Source: Gammaproteobacteria bacterium (GTDB lineage: Bacteria; Pseudomonadota; Gammaproteobacteria; Pseudomonadales; Pseudomonadaceae). From it: a stretch of 64,000 nucleotides of DNA. The notes below the pieces were generated by a model. That model had not been told where the DNA came from, made no database searches, and saw nothing but the letters and a program-made list of their open reading frames with translations. The stretch covers positions 1-64,000 of the forward strand of contig CAJCIO010000038.1 in the NCBI GenBank assembly GCA_903970465.1. The letters run 5' to 3'. The position numbers and the translations under genes were made by a program. This document shows, one piece after another, positions 51,055 through 61,543 of this stretch; positions within the stretch are counted from its first letter, which is position 1; every line of letters begins with the position of its first letter.

Positions 51055-52662
51055 TCAGAAAGGAGAATGGAAAAGCCAGAACAGCAAGGCAGACAGCGCC
51101 ATCGCAGCTGGGAGAGTAAACACCCAGGCCAATATCAGATTGCGAACCGTGCCCATCTGAAGACCGCTACCGTTTGCGGCCATCGCCCCGGCCACTCCCG
51201 ATGACAGCACATGAGTGGTCGAGACAGGCATACCGAACATATCGGCTGCACCAATGGTGGTCATCGTGACCAGCTCTGCACTGGCGCCTTGAGCGTATGT
51301 GAGATGGGCTTTGCCGATACGCTCACCTACCGTGATGACGATTCGCCTCCAGCCCACCAACGTGCCCAGACCGAGTGCGATGGCCACGGCAATCTTCACC
51401 CAGAATGGGATAAAGCGAGTCGCCTCATCGATCTGACGCTTGAATGCGTCGAGGTTGGTATTCGTATCCGGGGAAAACTTGTCCAGATGCTGGTTCCTCA
51501 ACAGACGTATCGTCTCCGAGGTCAGGAACATATCGTTGCGCACGTTCGTCATGGCTTGAGCAGGAACCTTGGCGAGCGTGCCGTAGTTCTTTACTTCATC
51601 TGCAATCAGGCCCGTCACTGCGGCCAGAGCGGCGGTGACCTCGGATGGCGCTTTGCGCGTTCGAATATAGTCCATCAGCACGCTGCGCGGGTCATCGACG
51701 TGCTGGTTGTGGGTGTCCGTCACCAAGCCTTGATGGGTCACCTGGGCGACGGCGACGAACTGAGTCGTCTGGGTAGCCGGAACGGCCCGATCCAATGCGT
51801 ACGCCATCGGCAACGTGCCAACCAGAATCAGCATGATGAGCCCCATGCCTTTCTGGCCGTCATTGGAACCATGGGCGAAGGACACGCCGCTACAGGTCAA
51901 AATCAGCAAGCCGCGGATCCATGTCGGTGGGGGGCTGCTACCCTTGGGCTCCTCGTACAACGCCTTTTGTTTGACCACCAACTTCAGGGCCCAGAAAAGC
52001 AGCGCCGCACAGCAAAAACCTACCAAAGGAGACAGCAATAGCGCATAGGCCACTTTGGTCACTTGCGACCAATCTACGCTTTCCCCCAGCGACCTGTGTT
52101 CCATCCAGGCGTTGGCCAGCCCCACTCCAAGAATGGAACCAATGAGAGTATGGGAAGATGACGCCGGTAGCCCCAACCACCAGGTCCCCAGGTTCCAGAT
52201 AATCGCCGCTATCAGCAGTGCGAAGATCATGGCAAAGCCGTTTGAGGAACCCACCTGGAGAATCATGTCGACAGGCAGCAGAGCCACGATACTGAAAGCG
52301 ACTGCCCCGCTGGAGGTGAGTACGCCTGCAAAGTTGCAGCATCCGGACCACACCACCGCGATGTTTGCGGGAAGGGAGTGGGTGTAGATCACCGTCGCTA
52401 CAGCGTTGGCGGTGTCATGAAAGCCATTCACGAATTCAAACCCCAACGCAATGACCAGTGCCAGGCAAAGCAATCCATACGGCAACCAGGTGGAAGCCAC
52501 TGCGCCCGCGTCACTGACGTCGTCGAATATCCCCCAGCCACTGACAATGACACCGATGACCAGCAGTGCGATGAACAGGACCAAGGTGCGGCGACTGAGT
52601 CCGTGGTCCAGTTTTGGACGGGTCAGCTGCTGAGCATTTACATCGGTGGCTGGTGCGTTCAC
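51055..52662 (-). CDS. PiT-family inorganic phosphate transporter
   Basis: A 535-aa inner-membrane transporter. The two PiT signatures are present: GFEFVNGFHDTANAVATVIY near residue 75 and GVSFAHGSNDGQKGMGLIM near 270, each holding the GxNDxxN-type phosphate site. A large cytosolic loop (about 290-430) separates the halves. It takes up metal phosphate with H+. The start is probably GTG 52662, after which the N-terminus is like other Pseudomonas PiT proteins; ATG 52710 adds 16 residues. No pho box was recognised upstream. Confidence 0.9.
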   Translation of the reverse strand: MNAPATDVNAQQLTRPKLDHGLSRRTLVLFIALLVIGVIVSGWGIFDDVSDAGAVASTWLPYGLLCLALVIALGFEFVNGFHDTANAVATVIYTHSLPANIAVVWSGCCNFAGVLTSSGAVAFSIVALLPVDMILQVGSSNGFAMIFALLIAAIIWNLGTWWLGLPASSSHTLIGSILGVGLANAWMEHRSLGESVDWSQVTKVAYALLLSPLVGFCCAALLFWALKLVVKQKALYEEPKGSSPPPTWIRGLLILTCSGVSFAHGSNDGQKGMGLIMLILVGTLPMAYALDRAVPATQTTQFVAVAQVTHQGLVTDTHNQHVDDPRSVLMDYIRTRKAPSEVTAALAAVTGLIADEVKNYGTLAKVPAQAMTNVRNDMFLTSETIRLLRNQHLDKFSPDTNTNLDAFKRQIDEATRFIPFWVKIAVAIALGLGTLVGWRRIVITVGERIGKAHLTYAQGASAELVTMTTIGAADMFGMPVSTTHVLSSGVAGAMAANGSGLQMGTVRNLILAWVFTLPAAMALSALLFWLFHSPF

Positions 52663-52845
52663 GATTTTTATCCCGGCTCGATGTGAATCTCCACTGTCGG
52701 CGCCTCCCATGACATTTTTCTTACGGGAACGAGCGCTCCGTCCGAAGCGGCGAGGCTTCTGACCAATGGCAGCAAATGCCGGAGCTTACTGACCTTGAAC
52801 CAGGCGTCCAATCTTGACTGAAGGGCGCGTATCCAACTGCCCGCG

Positions 52846-53793
52846 CTAAAGCACGGTGCGGGCTGCGTCCAAGCTTGTACCGGTGAGCTCTTCGATCAAC
52901 AACACCATCGATGCGGTGTACTCCACGTTGGCCCGAGTGACGATTTCATAGGGCTCGCTAGTGGATTGGATGGCCAGCGCCAGCTTGACCAACATCCCGT
53001 GATCCAGCGCCATCTGAGCGGCATCGTTCGGCAGAACGGCCACCAGGTTCTTATCGTTCAGCAACAGGGACAACGTCGTAAAGGTCGAAGAGGTCTCGAT
53101 GGCGTAGAGCGGGAAGCTCAATCCCGACTGCCGAAACTCACGCTCCAGTGTCAGGCGCATGGGCATATTCACCGGGAATACGACCCAGCGGCTGTCCATC
53201 AGGTCGGCGAGCTGCAGCGCCTGTGCGCTTGCCAGTCGATGCCCCGGGTTGGCCACCACCACGAGCGGTTCCTGCGCCCGAAAGCGCGTTTGATACGCCG
53301 TCGGGCGGGCGCTGATGCTGGTGCGACAGATGGCGACATCCAACCGTCCCTGGTCCAGCAAGCTCAATAACCGGGAGCTGGTGTCCTCGACGATGGCAAT
53401 CGATAGCTCCGGCTGTTTAGCGCGAAGCCGCGCCAGGCTGTCCACCAACGCCGGCACTGCGCCCATGATGGTGCCCACGGCCAGGCGTCCGCCGTGGCCT
53501 TGGAGGATGCCGACCATTTCTTCGCGCAGGTGCTCAAGGTCGGTGTGGATCAAACGGGCATAACGGATCACGCAGCGGCCCAGGTCGTTGGCTTCCAGGC
53601 CTTTGCTGGTGCGCTCGAACAGGCTGGAGCCAAAGGTGGTTTCGATTTCCTGCAACGCCTTGGTGGCGCCCGGTTGCGACAACGCCATGAGCTCGGAAGC
53701 CTTGCGCACCGAGCCGTGCTCCTCGAGGGCAATCAAGAGACGAAGTTGCTTGAGCCTCAGGCGCGAAACGATGGATGAGAAGGACGGCAGCAT
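52846..53793 (-). CDS. LysR-family regulator (GbpR-like) of the sugar-acid operon
   Basis: A 315-aa LysR protein. The start SRLRLKQLRLLIALEEHGSV, HTH ASELMALSQPGATKALQEIE and GLEANDLGRCVIRYARLI are typical of the GbpR/CbbR-like subgroup that controls galactose-, sugar-acid- or aromatic-acid genes. The effector domain (about 95-300) includes GTIMGAVPALVDSLARLR. It is divergent from the MFS-dehydratase operon with 174 bp between the starts and is the likely activator of that operon. Confidence 0.9.
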   Translation of the reverse strand: MLPSFSSIVSRLRLKQLRLLIALEEHGSVRKASELMALSQPGATKALQEIETTFGSSLFERTSKGLEANDLGRCVIRYARLIHTDLEHLREEMVGILQGHGGRLAVGTIMGAVPALVDSLARLRAKQPELSIAIVEDTSSRLLSLLDQGRLDVAICRTSISARPTAYQTRFRAQEPLVVVANPGHRLASAQALQLADLMDSRWVVFPVNMPMRLTLEREFRQSGLSFPLYAIETSSTFTTLSLLLNDKNLVAVLPNDAAQMALDHGMLVKLALAIQSTSEPYEIVTRANVEYTASMVLLIEELTGTSLDAARTVL

Positions 53794-53967
53794 GGGTATA
53801 CCTGAAAGTTATCGCTTGGGTCGTAGCTCTCATTAGGCAGCAACAGCCTGGAAATTTAAAGTGGCCTTGACGATACCCATAAAGCCGAGGCCCTACCCCG
53901 CGCCTGGTTCAGGCCGAAGGCCAGGACCTCAAGCAAGAACGCGTTTCATAATAAACATAAGAGTGAG

Positions 53968-55293
53968 ATGAAAATGACCATTGGCAATCCTCAGGTCGTC
54001 AGCGCGACTGCATCGACTACCGCGACAAGCGCTCGTCCAACCACCGTGCGCTGGAGGATTTTCTTGATCCTGCTGCTGCTCTCGGCCATCAATTACATCG
54101 ACCGTGCTTCGCTATCGGTTGCACTGCCGCTGATTTCTGCCGACTTCAACATGACGCCGGCGCTGGAAGGGTTGATGCTGAGTGCGTTCTTCTGGTCGTA
54201 CGCACTGATGCAGATCCCGGGTGGCATGCTGCTCGACCGTTTCCAGACCCGCAACATCATCGGCATTGCCACCATTGGCTGGGGTCTGTTCCAGGCCTTG
54301 GCCGGCGGCGCACACAACTGGATCACCCTGCTCGTCACACGGATCGGCCTGGGTGTCGCCGAGTCGCCGATCATGCCCGCGGGAGCAAAGCTCAACGGCG
54401 CCTGGCTTACGCCCAATGAACGCGGTCGCGGCGCGACGCTCGTCGATGGCGGCGCACCATTGGGTACCGCACTGGGGGCCATCCTCATTGCGGGGTTGAT
54501 CACCTGGCTTGGATCCTGGCGGATTGCATTCGTGATTGCGGGCGTCGGCACCATGATCGTTGGTGTGTGGGCTTGGTGGTACATCAGAAACCACCCCAGT
54601 GAACATCCCAAAGTGAACGCGGCGGAATTGGCTCATATCACCGACGCCAACGACGCTGCCAAACAGGCCACCGGGGGTCGCAAGGCCATCCTGAAAGAAC
54701 TGCTCAAAAGCCGCTCGGTACTGGCCATGTTCGCGGGCTACGCTTGCTACAACAGCGTGTTCTACGGCCTGCTGACCTGGATGCCCAGCTACCTGCACAA
54801 GGTCCATAACCTGGACATCAAGGCCATGGGCGGCGCTACCTTCCTGATTTTCATGTGCGGGTTCATTGGCGAGCTGTTTGGCGGCTGGTTGTCCGACAAA
54901 TGGAAGGCCGGTGGTGGTCAACCCAACACCGTGATGCGCAGCATGTTCGCAGGTTCCGCCGCGATCGCCGCCCTCTGCATTCTCGCTGTGGCTTACAGCG
55001 GTGATGCGGTCGTGGTCATCTCACTGCTGTGTGTCGCGCTTTTTTTCATTCGCTGGTGCGGCATGTACTGGTGCTTGCCAGCCATCCTGGGAGGACAGTC
55101 CAAAGCCGGTGTGCTGGGCGGAAGCATGAACTTCTGCGGCAATATGGTCGGGGTCATCGTGCCTATCTTGATCGGCCTGATCGTTCAATACACCGGTTCA
55201 TACTTCCTGGCGTTGATCTTCTTCGTCGTCATGGCTTCAGGACTGATGCTGTTCTCCAGTCTGATTGATTATCGCGAGCGTGGATTGGCCTGA
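53968..55293 (+). CDS. MFS sugar-acid transporter (GudP/GarP-like, ACS family)
   Basis: A 441-aa inner-membrane symporter with 12 helices of the anion:cation symporter family. The signature helix SAINYIDRASLSVALPLIS is followed by SYALMQIPGGMLLDRFQTRN and IGLGVAESPIMPAGAKL, as in glucarate/galactarate and galactonate transporters. The downstream gene, 49 nt away, encodes a UxaA/GarD-type dehydratase, so a hexarate or aldonate is the likely substrate. ATG 53968 and ATG 53974 are both possible starts. Confidence 0.9.
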   Translation: MKMTIGNPQVVSATASTTATSARPTTVRWRIFLILLLLSAINYIDRASLSVALPLISADFNMTPALEGLMLSAFFWSYALMQIPGGMLLDRFQTRNIIGIATIGWGLFQALAGGAHNWITLLVTRIGLGVAESPIMPAGAKLNGAWLTPNERGRGATLVDGGAPLGTALGAILIAGLITWLGSWRIAFVIAGVGTMIVGVWAWWYIRNHPSEHPKVNAAELAHITDANDAAKQATGGRKAILKELLKSRSVLAMFAGYACYNSVFYGLLTWMPSYLHKVHNLDIKAMGGATFLIFMCGFIGELFGGWLSDKWKAGGGQPNTVMRSMFAGSAAIAALCILAVAYSGDAVVVISLLCVALFFIRWCGMYWCLPAILGGQSKAGVLGGSMNFCGNMVGVIVPILIGLIVQYTGSYFLALIFFVVMASGLMLFSSLIDYRERGLA

Positions 55294-55342
55294 CGGGGCT
55301 CGTCCGCCTCCATTGCCCTACCTGAAAACCGAGGGAACTGTC

Positions 55343-56899
55343 ATGCAACTCATAACAACAACAGGCAGTGAAACCACTGCCAATGCCGTGATCAGACTCA
55401 ACGTGCTGGACGATGTACTCATCGCGCGACAACCGCTCCCCCAAGGCCTGGAGCTCAAAGCAGAAAGCATTCAGGTGCTTGAACCCGTACCCGCCGGCCA
55501 TAAGGTCGCGGCCCGTCACATCGACGTGGGGCAGCCGGTGCGCCGTTACGGTCAGATCATCGGCTTCGCGAGCCAGCCCATCGAGGCGGGGCAACATGTG
55601 CACGTCCATAACGTGGCAATGGGGGATTTCTCTCGGGACTATGCATTCGGCGTCGATGCAAAAGGTCGTCCCGCGGCCACGGCGGAGACGTTCATGGGCA
55701 TCGTGCGCGCGGATGGTCGCGTGGCGACCCGCAACTACATCGGCATTCTGACCTCCGTCAATTGTTCGGCCACCGTGGCGCGCGCCATTGCCGACTACTT
55801 CCGCCGCGATATTCACCCTGAAGCGCTGATCGAGTACCCCAACGTCGACGGCGTCGTGGCGCTGACCCATGGCGTTGGCTGTGCGGTCGATCCTGGAGGC
55901 GAGGCATTGGCAATGCTGCGCCGGACGCTCGGCGGCTATGCCATCCATCCCAATTTTGCCTCGGTGCTCATGATCGGCCTGGGATGCGAGACTAACCAGA
56001 TCTCCGAATTGCTGGCGGCCCAGGGTCTGAAAAGCAGCGATTCGTTGCGCACCTTTACCATCCAGGCAACGGGCGGCACGTCTAAAACCATCGCCAGCGG
56101 CATTGCGCAAGTGAAGTCGCTGCTGGCCGAAGCCAATCAGGTAAAACGCGAACCGGTCAGTGCCAGGCACCTGATTGTCGGCCTGCAATGCGGCGGCTCG
56201 GACGGTTACTCGGGCATCACCGCCAACCCCGCACTGGGCAACGCGGTCGATCGTCTGGTGGCCGCTGGCGGCACCGCGATTCTTTCGGAAACGCCTGAGG
56301 TCTATGGCGCAGAACACTTGCTGACGCGCCGAGCCGTCAGCCAGCAAGTCGGGGAAAAATTGATCGCGCGCATCCATTGGTGGGAAGCGTACTGCAAGCG
56401 TATGGATGCCGAACTGAACAATAATCCGTCGGCGGGCAACAAGGCCGGTGGCTTGACCACCATTCTGGAAAAATCCCTCGGCGCCGTGGCCAAGGCGGGC
56501 TCCACCGATCTGGTGGATGTCTACGAGTACGCGCAGACCGTCAGCGCCCACGGCCTGGTGTTCATGGACACCCCCGGCTACGACCCGATCTCCGCGACCG
56601 GTCAGGTCGCCGGCGGGGCCAACCTGATTGCGTTCACCACCGGTCGAGGTTCGGCGTATGGGTGCGCGCCCTCGCCTTCCATCAAACTCGCCACCAACAA
56701 CCGCCTGTGGGAAACCCAGGAAGAAGACATGGACGTCAACTGCGGCGGGATTGCCGACGGCACCATGACGATCAAGGAACGCGGCGAATATATCTTTCGC
56801 ATGATGCTGCGCATTGCCTCGGGCGACAAAAGCAAAAGCGAACAGCACGGCTACGGCCAGAACGAATTCGTGCCGTGGCAGATAGGTGCGATCACTTGA
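55343..56899 (+). CDS. UxaA/GarD-family sugar-acid dehydratase
   Basis: A 518-aa dehydratase of the altronate/galactarate family. An N-terminal SAF domain (about 15-95, VLDDVLIARQPLPQGLEL) is joined to the catalytic part, with GVGCAVDPGGEALAMLRRTL, LIVGLQCGGSDGYSGITANP and VNCGGIADGTMTI; conserved His and Cys in these blocks bind the metal. It removes water from altronate, galactarate or a related acid to give a 2-keto-3-deoxy acid. The exact substrate is not certain; the ADGRVATRNYIG block is closer to the altronate-type branch than to E. coli GarD. GAGGGAA precedes ATG 55343. Confidence 0.88.
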   Translation: MQLITTTGSETTANAVIRLNVLDDVLIARQPLPQGLELKAESIQVLEPVPAGHKVAARHIDVGQPVRRYGQIIGFASQPIEAGQHVHVHNVAMGDFSRDYAFGVDAKGRPAATAETFMGIVRADGRVATRNYIGILTSVNCSATVARAIADYFRRDIHPEALIEYPNVDGVVALTHGVGCAVDPGGEALAMLRRTLGGYAIHPNFASVLMIGLGCETNQISELLAAQGLKSSDSLRTFTIQATGGTSKTIASGIAQVKSLLAEANQVKREPVSARHLIVGLQCGGSDGYSGITANPALGNAVDRLVAAGGTAILSETPEVYGAEHLLTRRAVSQQVGEKLIARIHWWEAYCKRMDAELNNNPSAGNKAGGLTTILEKSLGAVAKAGSTDLVDVYEYAQTVSAHGLVFMDTPGYDPISATGQVAGGANLIAFTTGRGSAYGCAPSPSIKLATNNRLWETQEEDMDVNCGGIADGTMTIKERGEYIFRMMLRIASGDKSKSEQHGYGQNEFVPWQIGAIT

Positions 56900-56942
56900 C
56901 AGAGGGGGTGTCGAAGCGATGCAAACGACAGGCTGACCTGAC

Positions 56943-57881
56943 TCAGTGCGACGACACGTAGGGCGACGGCGTGGTCGGCGCGGGCAAGGCATAGGTAGCC
57001 TTCATCCATTCGATCTCTGCCAGCGGAGTGCGGCCGAAAAAGCGCTTGAATTCGCGGCTGAACTGCGAGGCGCTTTCATAGCCGACATTGAACGCCGCCG
57101 AGGACGCGCTCATGTCGTGGCGCAGCATCAGCAAGCGCGCCTGATGCAGGCGTGTCGACTTCACGTATTGCATCGGCGAGGAGTCGGTGACACTGCGAAA
57201 GTGCAGGTGAAAGTTGGGCACGCTCATGCTCGCCTCCCGGGCCAGGGATTCGACATCCAGGTGCTGCTGATAACACCTGTGGATCTTGCGGATGGCGCGG
57301 GTGACCTTGCCGAAGTGTCCTTGGCGATTGAGCGCCGCGCGCATCGACCCGCCCTGCTCGCCCGTGAGAATGCGGTAGTAGATTTCCCGCACCAACGCCG
57401 GCCCGAGGATCTGCGCATCCAGCGGGTCGCCCATGGCCTGCAGCAAGCGCAGCGTCGAAGCGCGCAGCGAGTCATCCATCGGCGAGGCGTACATCCCCTT
57501 GGGCGGCGCCGAGGTGGCACCGAGCGCCTCGTCGACCTGCAGCAGCAACTCGCTGGCCAGCTTGAAATCCAGCCGCATGTACAGCGCCAGCATCGGCTCG
57601 GCGGCGCTGGCATCGGTCTCCATGGTGAAGGGCACCGGCACCGACACCACCAGGTAATGCTGGGCATCGTAGACGTACACCTCATCACCCAGGTAGCCAC
57701 GCTTGCGGCCCTGGCAGAGGATCACGATGCCGGGGTCATACAGCACCGGGGTGCGGGTCAGCGGCCGGTTGGAACGCAAAAACCGCACGTCATCCAAGGC
57801 ACTGAGGTTGTAGCCTTCGAGCGGCGCGAGTTGGTCGAGCAAGCGGACCATGGTCGTCGTGTACGGGTCATGCGGGTTCAT
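56943..57881 (-). CDS. AraC-family regulator
   Basis: A 312-aa regulator with an N-terminal AraC_N (cupin-like) domain (PVLYDPGIVILCQGRKRGYL) and a C-terminal double HTH (about 205-300, VESLAREASMSVPNFHLHFR and FNVGYESASQFSREFKRFFG). It is the type that sits beside short-chain dehydrogenases or aldo-keto reductases in Pseudomonas and responds to aldehydes or alcohols. The SDR gene lies 21 nt upstream on the same strand, so the two are co-transcribed. The inducer is unknown. Confidence 0.88.
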   Translation of the reverse strand: MNPHDPYTTTMVRLLDQLAPLEGYNLSALDDVRFLRSNRPLTRTPVLYDPGIVILCQGRKRGYLGDEVYVYDAQHYLVVSVPVPFTMETDASAAEPMLALYMRLDFKLASELLLQVDEALGATSAPPKGMYASPMDDSLRASTLRLLQAMGDPLDAQILGPALVREIYYRILTGEQGGSMRAALNRQGHFGKVTRAIRKIHRCYQQHLDVESLAREASMSVPNFHLHFRSVTDSSPMQYVKSTRLHQARLLMLRHDMSASSAAFNVGYESASQFSREFKRFFGRTPLAEIEWMKATYALPAPTTPSPYVSSH

Positions 57882-57902
57882 GGCGTGGTCTCTGCCTGAC
57901 GC

Positions 57903-58736
57903 TTAACCATCGGTGGAACGGGTCAGCGCTTCCCATTGATCGATTTCGGCGGCGGCGCGGCTGAGTTTATCGCGCACCAGCCCCAGCGCGTCGCTGCCCA
58001 GTAGCAGATGCGCGGGCGGTGTCGGGCTGGCGATGATCTGCAACATGGCCTGTGCGGCTTTTTGTGGATCGCCCAGCTGTTTGCCGCTCTTCGCTTCGCG
58101 CGCCTGGCGGATCGGGTCGAAGCTGGCATCGTAGTCGGCGATGCTGCGTGGCGTGCGCTGCATCGACCGCCCGGCCCAGTCGGTTCGAAACGATCCCGGC
58201 GCCACTGCGGTGACAAAAATGTCGAACGGCTGCAACTCTTTGCTCAGGGTATCGGAGATGCCCTCCAGAGCAAACTTGCTGCCGCAATAGTAGGCGATGC
58301 CAGGCAGGGTGATGGTGCCGCCCATGGACGTGATATTGATGATGTGCCCCGCGCGGCGTTGGCGAAAATACGGCACAAAGGCTTTGGTCACTGCTACCGC
58401 ACCGAACACATTGACGTCGAACTGACGGCGCATCTCTTCGAGGGGCGACTCCTCGAAGATGCCTTCATGGCCGTAGCCGGCATTGTTGATCAGCACATCG
58501 ACCGGGCCGTGGGTGGCTTCGACATCGGCGACCACTTTATCGATGCGGTCAAAATCAGTGACGTCGAGGATCACGCCATACGCCAGTTCCGGGGACAAGG
58601 CCTGGAACGCTTGCAAGGCCGCATCGGTGCGTACCGTGCCGATGACCCGATGGCCGGCGGCGATGGCTTGTTGCGCCAGGGCATTGCCGAACCCGCTGCT
58701 GACACCGGTGATGAACAGGGTTTTGTGATCGCTCAT
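57903..58736 (-). CDS. Short-chain dehydrogenase/reductase
   Basis: A 277-aa classical SDR. The cofactor loop is TGVSSGFG (residues 10-17), NNAGYG near 87, catalytic Ser in NITSMGG and YYCGSKFALEG with Tyr and Lys. Arg38 in VRTDAA favours NADPH. Sequence type YCGSKFALEGISDTLSKELQ is that of the oxidoreductases paired with AraC regulators. Substrate unknown. It is first of a two-gene operon with the AraC gene. Confidence 0.9.
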   Translation of the reverse strand: MSDHKTLFITGVSSGFGNALAQQAIAAGHRVIGTVRTDAALQAFQALSPELAYGVILDVTDFDRIDKVVADVEATHGPVDVLINNAGYGHEGIFEESPLEEMRRQFDVNVFGAVAVTKAFVPYFRQRRAGHIINITSMGGTITLPGIAYYCGSKFALEGISDTLSKELQPFDIFVTAVAPGSFRTDWAGRSMQRTPRSIADYDASFDPIRQAREAKSGKQLGDPQKAAQAMLQIIASPTPPAHLLLGSDALGLVRDKLSRAAAEIDQWEALTRSTDG

Positions 58737-59073
58737 GGGCAGGCTCCAATCTGTTGGGGTGGCGATCAGAGTAGTCAGGATCGGGGCGGGCAGAAATGCC
58801 GGTTTGTCTGTGAGGCTTGCCTGTTTCTATCAGCGCAGGTGCCTGAGCGGCGGTATCGATTCGAACCCGGAACTGACCGCACAGCAACACCTGATCAGCA
58901 GTACTGTTTATCCAGCAACAGTACTGCTCTCTACATAGCGCTATCGGCTTGATTCCAAAGGGCTTACTGACCGGCACAGGAATTGCTCCCTTCAAGCCTG
59001 CACGTCTGCAGATCATCACACAGCCACCGCGCCCTGCCATCCGAGCATCCTCCGACTATCCAAGGATCACACA
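58737..59073. other. Divergent intergenic region between the SDR and ssuD-like genes
   Basis: About 337 nt that must contain both promoters. I see no additional gene, and no repeat stronger than background. Confidence 0.5.
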
Positions 59074-60198
59074 ATGAGTCTCGACATCTTCTGGTTCCTG
59101 CCCACGTCCGGCGATACGCGCTACCTGGGCAACTCCGCCAGCGGGCGACCGGCAACCAGTGGGTACATGCGCCAGATCGCCGTGGCGGCGGATCAATTGG
59201 GCTTCGACGGATTGCTCATTCCGACGGGTGCCAGTTGCCTGGACCCTTGGGTCACAGCGGCCAGCCTGGTGCCAGTGACCCAGCGCATCAAGCTGCTGGT
59301 GGCCTTGCGTACTTCGTTAGGCAACCCCACCGCATCAGCGCGCCAGGTCGCTACGCTGGATCAGGCCAGCGGCGGCCGGCTGTTGCTCAATGTGGTGCCG
59401 GGCGGCGATCCGGTGGAGCTGGCGGCGGACGGTGTGTTCTTCACCCATGACGAGCGCTACGAAGCCTCTGATGAATACCTGCAGATAATTCGGCGCCTGC
59501 TGCAAGGCGAACGAGTGGACTTCGAGGGCAAGCACTTGAAGGTCCAGGGCGCGCGCAACTTCTTCGAGCCGGTGCAACGTCCGCACCCGCCGCTGTATTT
59601 CGGTGGATCGTCACCCGCGGCCCACGAACTGGCGGCCAAGCATGTCGACACCTACCTGACCTGGGGCGAGCCGCCGGCCGCCGTGGCAGAGAAGATCGCC
59701 GACGTGCGCGCTCGCGCCGCAGTGCATGGCCGCACCGTGCGTTTCGGCGTGCGCCTGCACATCATTGTGCGCGAGACCGACGCCAAGGCCTGGGCCGCTG
59801 CTGACGAGCTGATCAGCCATCTAGACCCGGCCAGCATCGCCGCGGCCCAGGCCAACTACGCCGGCATGGACTCCGAAGGCCAGCGGCGCATGGCCGCGCT
59901 GCACGGCGGGCGCCTGGATCAACTGGAGGTATCGCCCAACCTGTGGGCCGGCGTGGGCCTGGTGCGCGGCGGCGCCGGTACCGCGCTGGTGGGCGACCCG
60001 CAGACCGTGGTCGCGCGCCTCTTGGAATACGCGGCACTGGGCGTCGACAGCTTCGTGCTGTCCGGCTATCCGCATCTGGAAGAAGCCTATCGCGTCGCCG
60101 AGCTGCTGTTCCCGCTGTTGCCCGGCAAACAGAAGGTCACGGTGGATGGCGCCATGACGGGGGGTGCCTTCGATGTGCGGGCCGGGCGCCAGGACTGA
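59074..60198 (+). CDS. FMNH2-dependent alkanesulfonate monooxygenase (SsuD-like)
   Basis: A 374-aa flavin-dependent TIM-barrel monooxygenase of the SsuD type, which releases sulfite from alkanesulfonates with FMNH2 and O2. Family parts are [18 protein letters not shown] at the N-terminus, [39 protein letters not shown] and [20 protein letters not shown]. The length is near the 381 residues of E. coli SsuD. The FMN reductase (SsuE) and ABC transporter genes are not beside it, so it is an additional, stand-alone copy. AAGGA precedes the ATG. Confidence 0.87.
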   Translation: MSLDIFWFLPTSGDTRYLGNSASGRPATSGYMRQIAVAADQLGFDGLLIPTGASCLDPWVTAASLVPVTQRIKLLVALRTSLGNPTASARQVATLDQASGGRLLLNVVPGGDPVELAADGVFFTHDERYEASDEYLQIIRRLLQGERVDFEGKHLKVQGARNFFEPVQRPHPPLYFGGSSPAAHELAAKHVDTYLTWGEPPAAVAEKIADVRARAAVHGRTVRFGVRLHIIVRETDAKAWAAADELISHLDPASIAAAQANYAGMDSEGQRRMAALHGGRLDQLEVSPNLWAGVGLVRGGAGTALVGDPQTVVARLLEYAALGVDSFVLSGYPHLEEAYRVAELLFPLLPGKQKVTVDGAMTGGAFDVRAGRQD

Positions 60199-60208
60199 CC
60201 CTAGGCCA

Positions 60209-60229
60209 GGGGGCTGACGAGCAGCCCCC
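60209..60229. terminator. Hairpin between convergent ssuD-like and adhP genes
   Basis: Perfect 8-bp stem GGGGGCTG/CAGCCCCC with a 5-nt loop, placed 10 nt after one stop and 11 nt before the other. It lacks a T run on either side, so a role as bidirectional terminator is only likely. Confidence 0.5.
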
Positions 60230-60240
60230 CGCTGCAATCA

Positions 60241-61269
60241 TCAGCTCTGCAGATCAATCACCACGCGCCCCTCGATCTGCCCTTCACGCATACGATCGAA
60301 CACAGCGTTGACGTTCTCGAGTTTTTCCGTCGACACCGTCGCCTTGACCTTGCCTTCACCGGCAAAATCCAGTGCCTCCTGCAAGTCCTGGCGGGTGCCG
60401 ACGATGGAGCCGCGCACCGTGGTGCCGTTGAGCACCATGTCGAAGATCGAGATCGGAAACTCGCCCGCGGGCAGGCCGTTGAGGGCGATGGTACCGCCAC
60501 GGCGGGTCATGCCGATGGCCTGTTTGAAAGCGATCGGCGACACCGCAGTGACCAGCGCGCCATGGGCACCGCCGATCTCCTTCTTGAGATAGGCGGCCGG
60601 GTCCTGCTCGCGAGCGTTGACGACCACCTCGGCGCCCAGGCGCTTGGCCAGGTTCAGCTTGCCGTCGTCGATATCCACGGCGGCGACGTTCAGCCCCATG
60701 GCCTTGGCGTACTGCACGGCCATGTGGCCGAGGCCGCCGATACCGGATATCACCACCCACTGCCCGGGCTTGGCCTCGGTCATTTTCAGGCCTTTGTACA
60801 CGGTGACACCTGCGCACAGTATCGGGGCGATTTCGATGAACCCGATGTTGTCCGGCAGGCGCCCGACATAACCGGCGTCTGCCAAGGCATATTCGGCAAA
60901 GCCGCCATTGACCGAATAGCCGGTGTTTTCCTGCTTCTCGCAGAGGGTTTCCCAGCCGCCCAGGCAGTGTTCGCAATGCCCGCAGGTGGAGTACAGCCAA
61001 GGCACACCGACCCGGTCGCCTTCCTTGATATGGGTCACTCCCGGGCCGACCGCGACCACATGGCCGACGCCTTCGTGGCCGGGAATGAACGGAGGATCAG
61101 GTTTGACCGGCCAGTCGCCTTCGGCGGCATGCAGGTCGGTGTGGCAGACGCCCGAGGCGGCGATCTTGACCAGAACCTGGCCGTAGGCAGGCGTGGGGAC
61201 CGGGACTTCACGGATTTCCAGCGGTTTGCCGAAGGCATGAACGACCGCAGCTTTCATGGTCTTTTGCAT
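60241..61269 (-). CDS. adhP: Zinc-dependent alcohol dehydrogenase AdhP
   Basis: A 342-aa medium-chain alcohol dehydrogenase. The catalytic zinc ligands are Cys ([10 protein letters not shown]), His (PGHEGVGHV) and a later Cys (ILCAGVTVY); the structural zinc is held by [15 protein letters not shown]. The NAD loop is [11 protein letters not shown]. It oxidises ethanol and similar alcohols or reduces aldehydes. The start ATG 61269 has AAGGA 8 nt upstream; the ATG three codons earlier has the site too close. It is transcribed alone. Confidence 0.94.
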   Translation of the reverse strand: MQKTMKAAVVHAFGKPLEIREVPVPTPAYGQVLVKIAASGVCHTDLHAAEGDWPVKPDPPFIPGHEGVGHVVAVGPGVTHIKEGDRVGVPWLYSTCGHCEHCLGGWETLCEKQENTGYSVNGGFAEYALADAGYVGRLPDNIGFIEIAPILCAGVTVYKGLKMTEAKPGQWVVISGIGGLGHMAVQYAKAMGLNVAAVDIDDGKLNLAKRLGAEVVVNAREQDPAAYLKKEIGGAHGALVTAVSPIAFKQAIGMTRRGGTIALNGLPAGEFPISIFDMVLNGTTVRGSIVGTRQDLQEALDFAGEGKVKATVSTEKLENVNAVFDRMREGQIEGRVVIDLQS

Positions 61270-61543
61270 GGATGGCATCCTTTTCTTGTGGTTATCAAGA
61301 GCGTGAGCCGATGACTATAGTCGGCAAAAAATGCCCTGCCCCCCCGACCTTAGGCTAACGGCCTCATGTTCAAGGGAGACATGACGGCCGCATGAACCCG
61401 CGAAAAATGGCGCGTCGTCGCGCTACCCACCCACCAAAAAACCGAACCGAGCCGCACGCCCCGGAGTCGCATATACAGGAGCGGCCAAGACGTATCAGGG
61501 CCGAAATCGCGCCCTGCGCCGAACAGTCCCACTGGAGAAGCAA

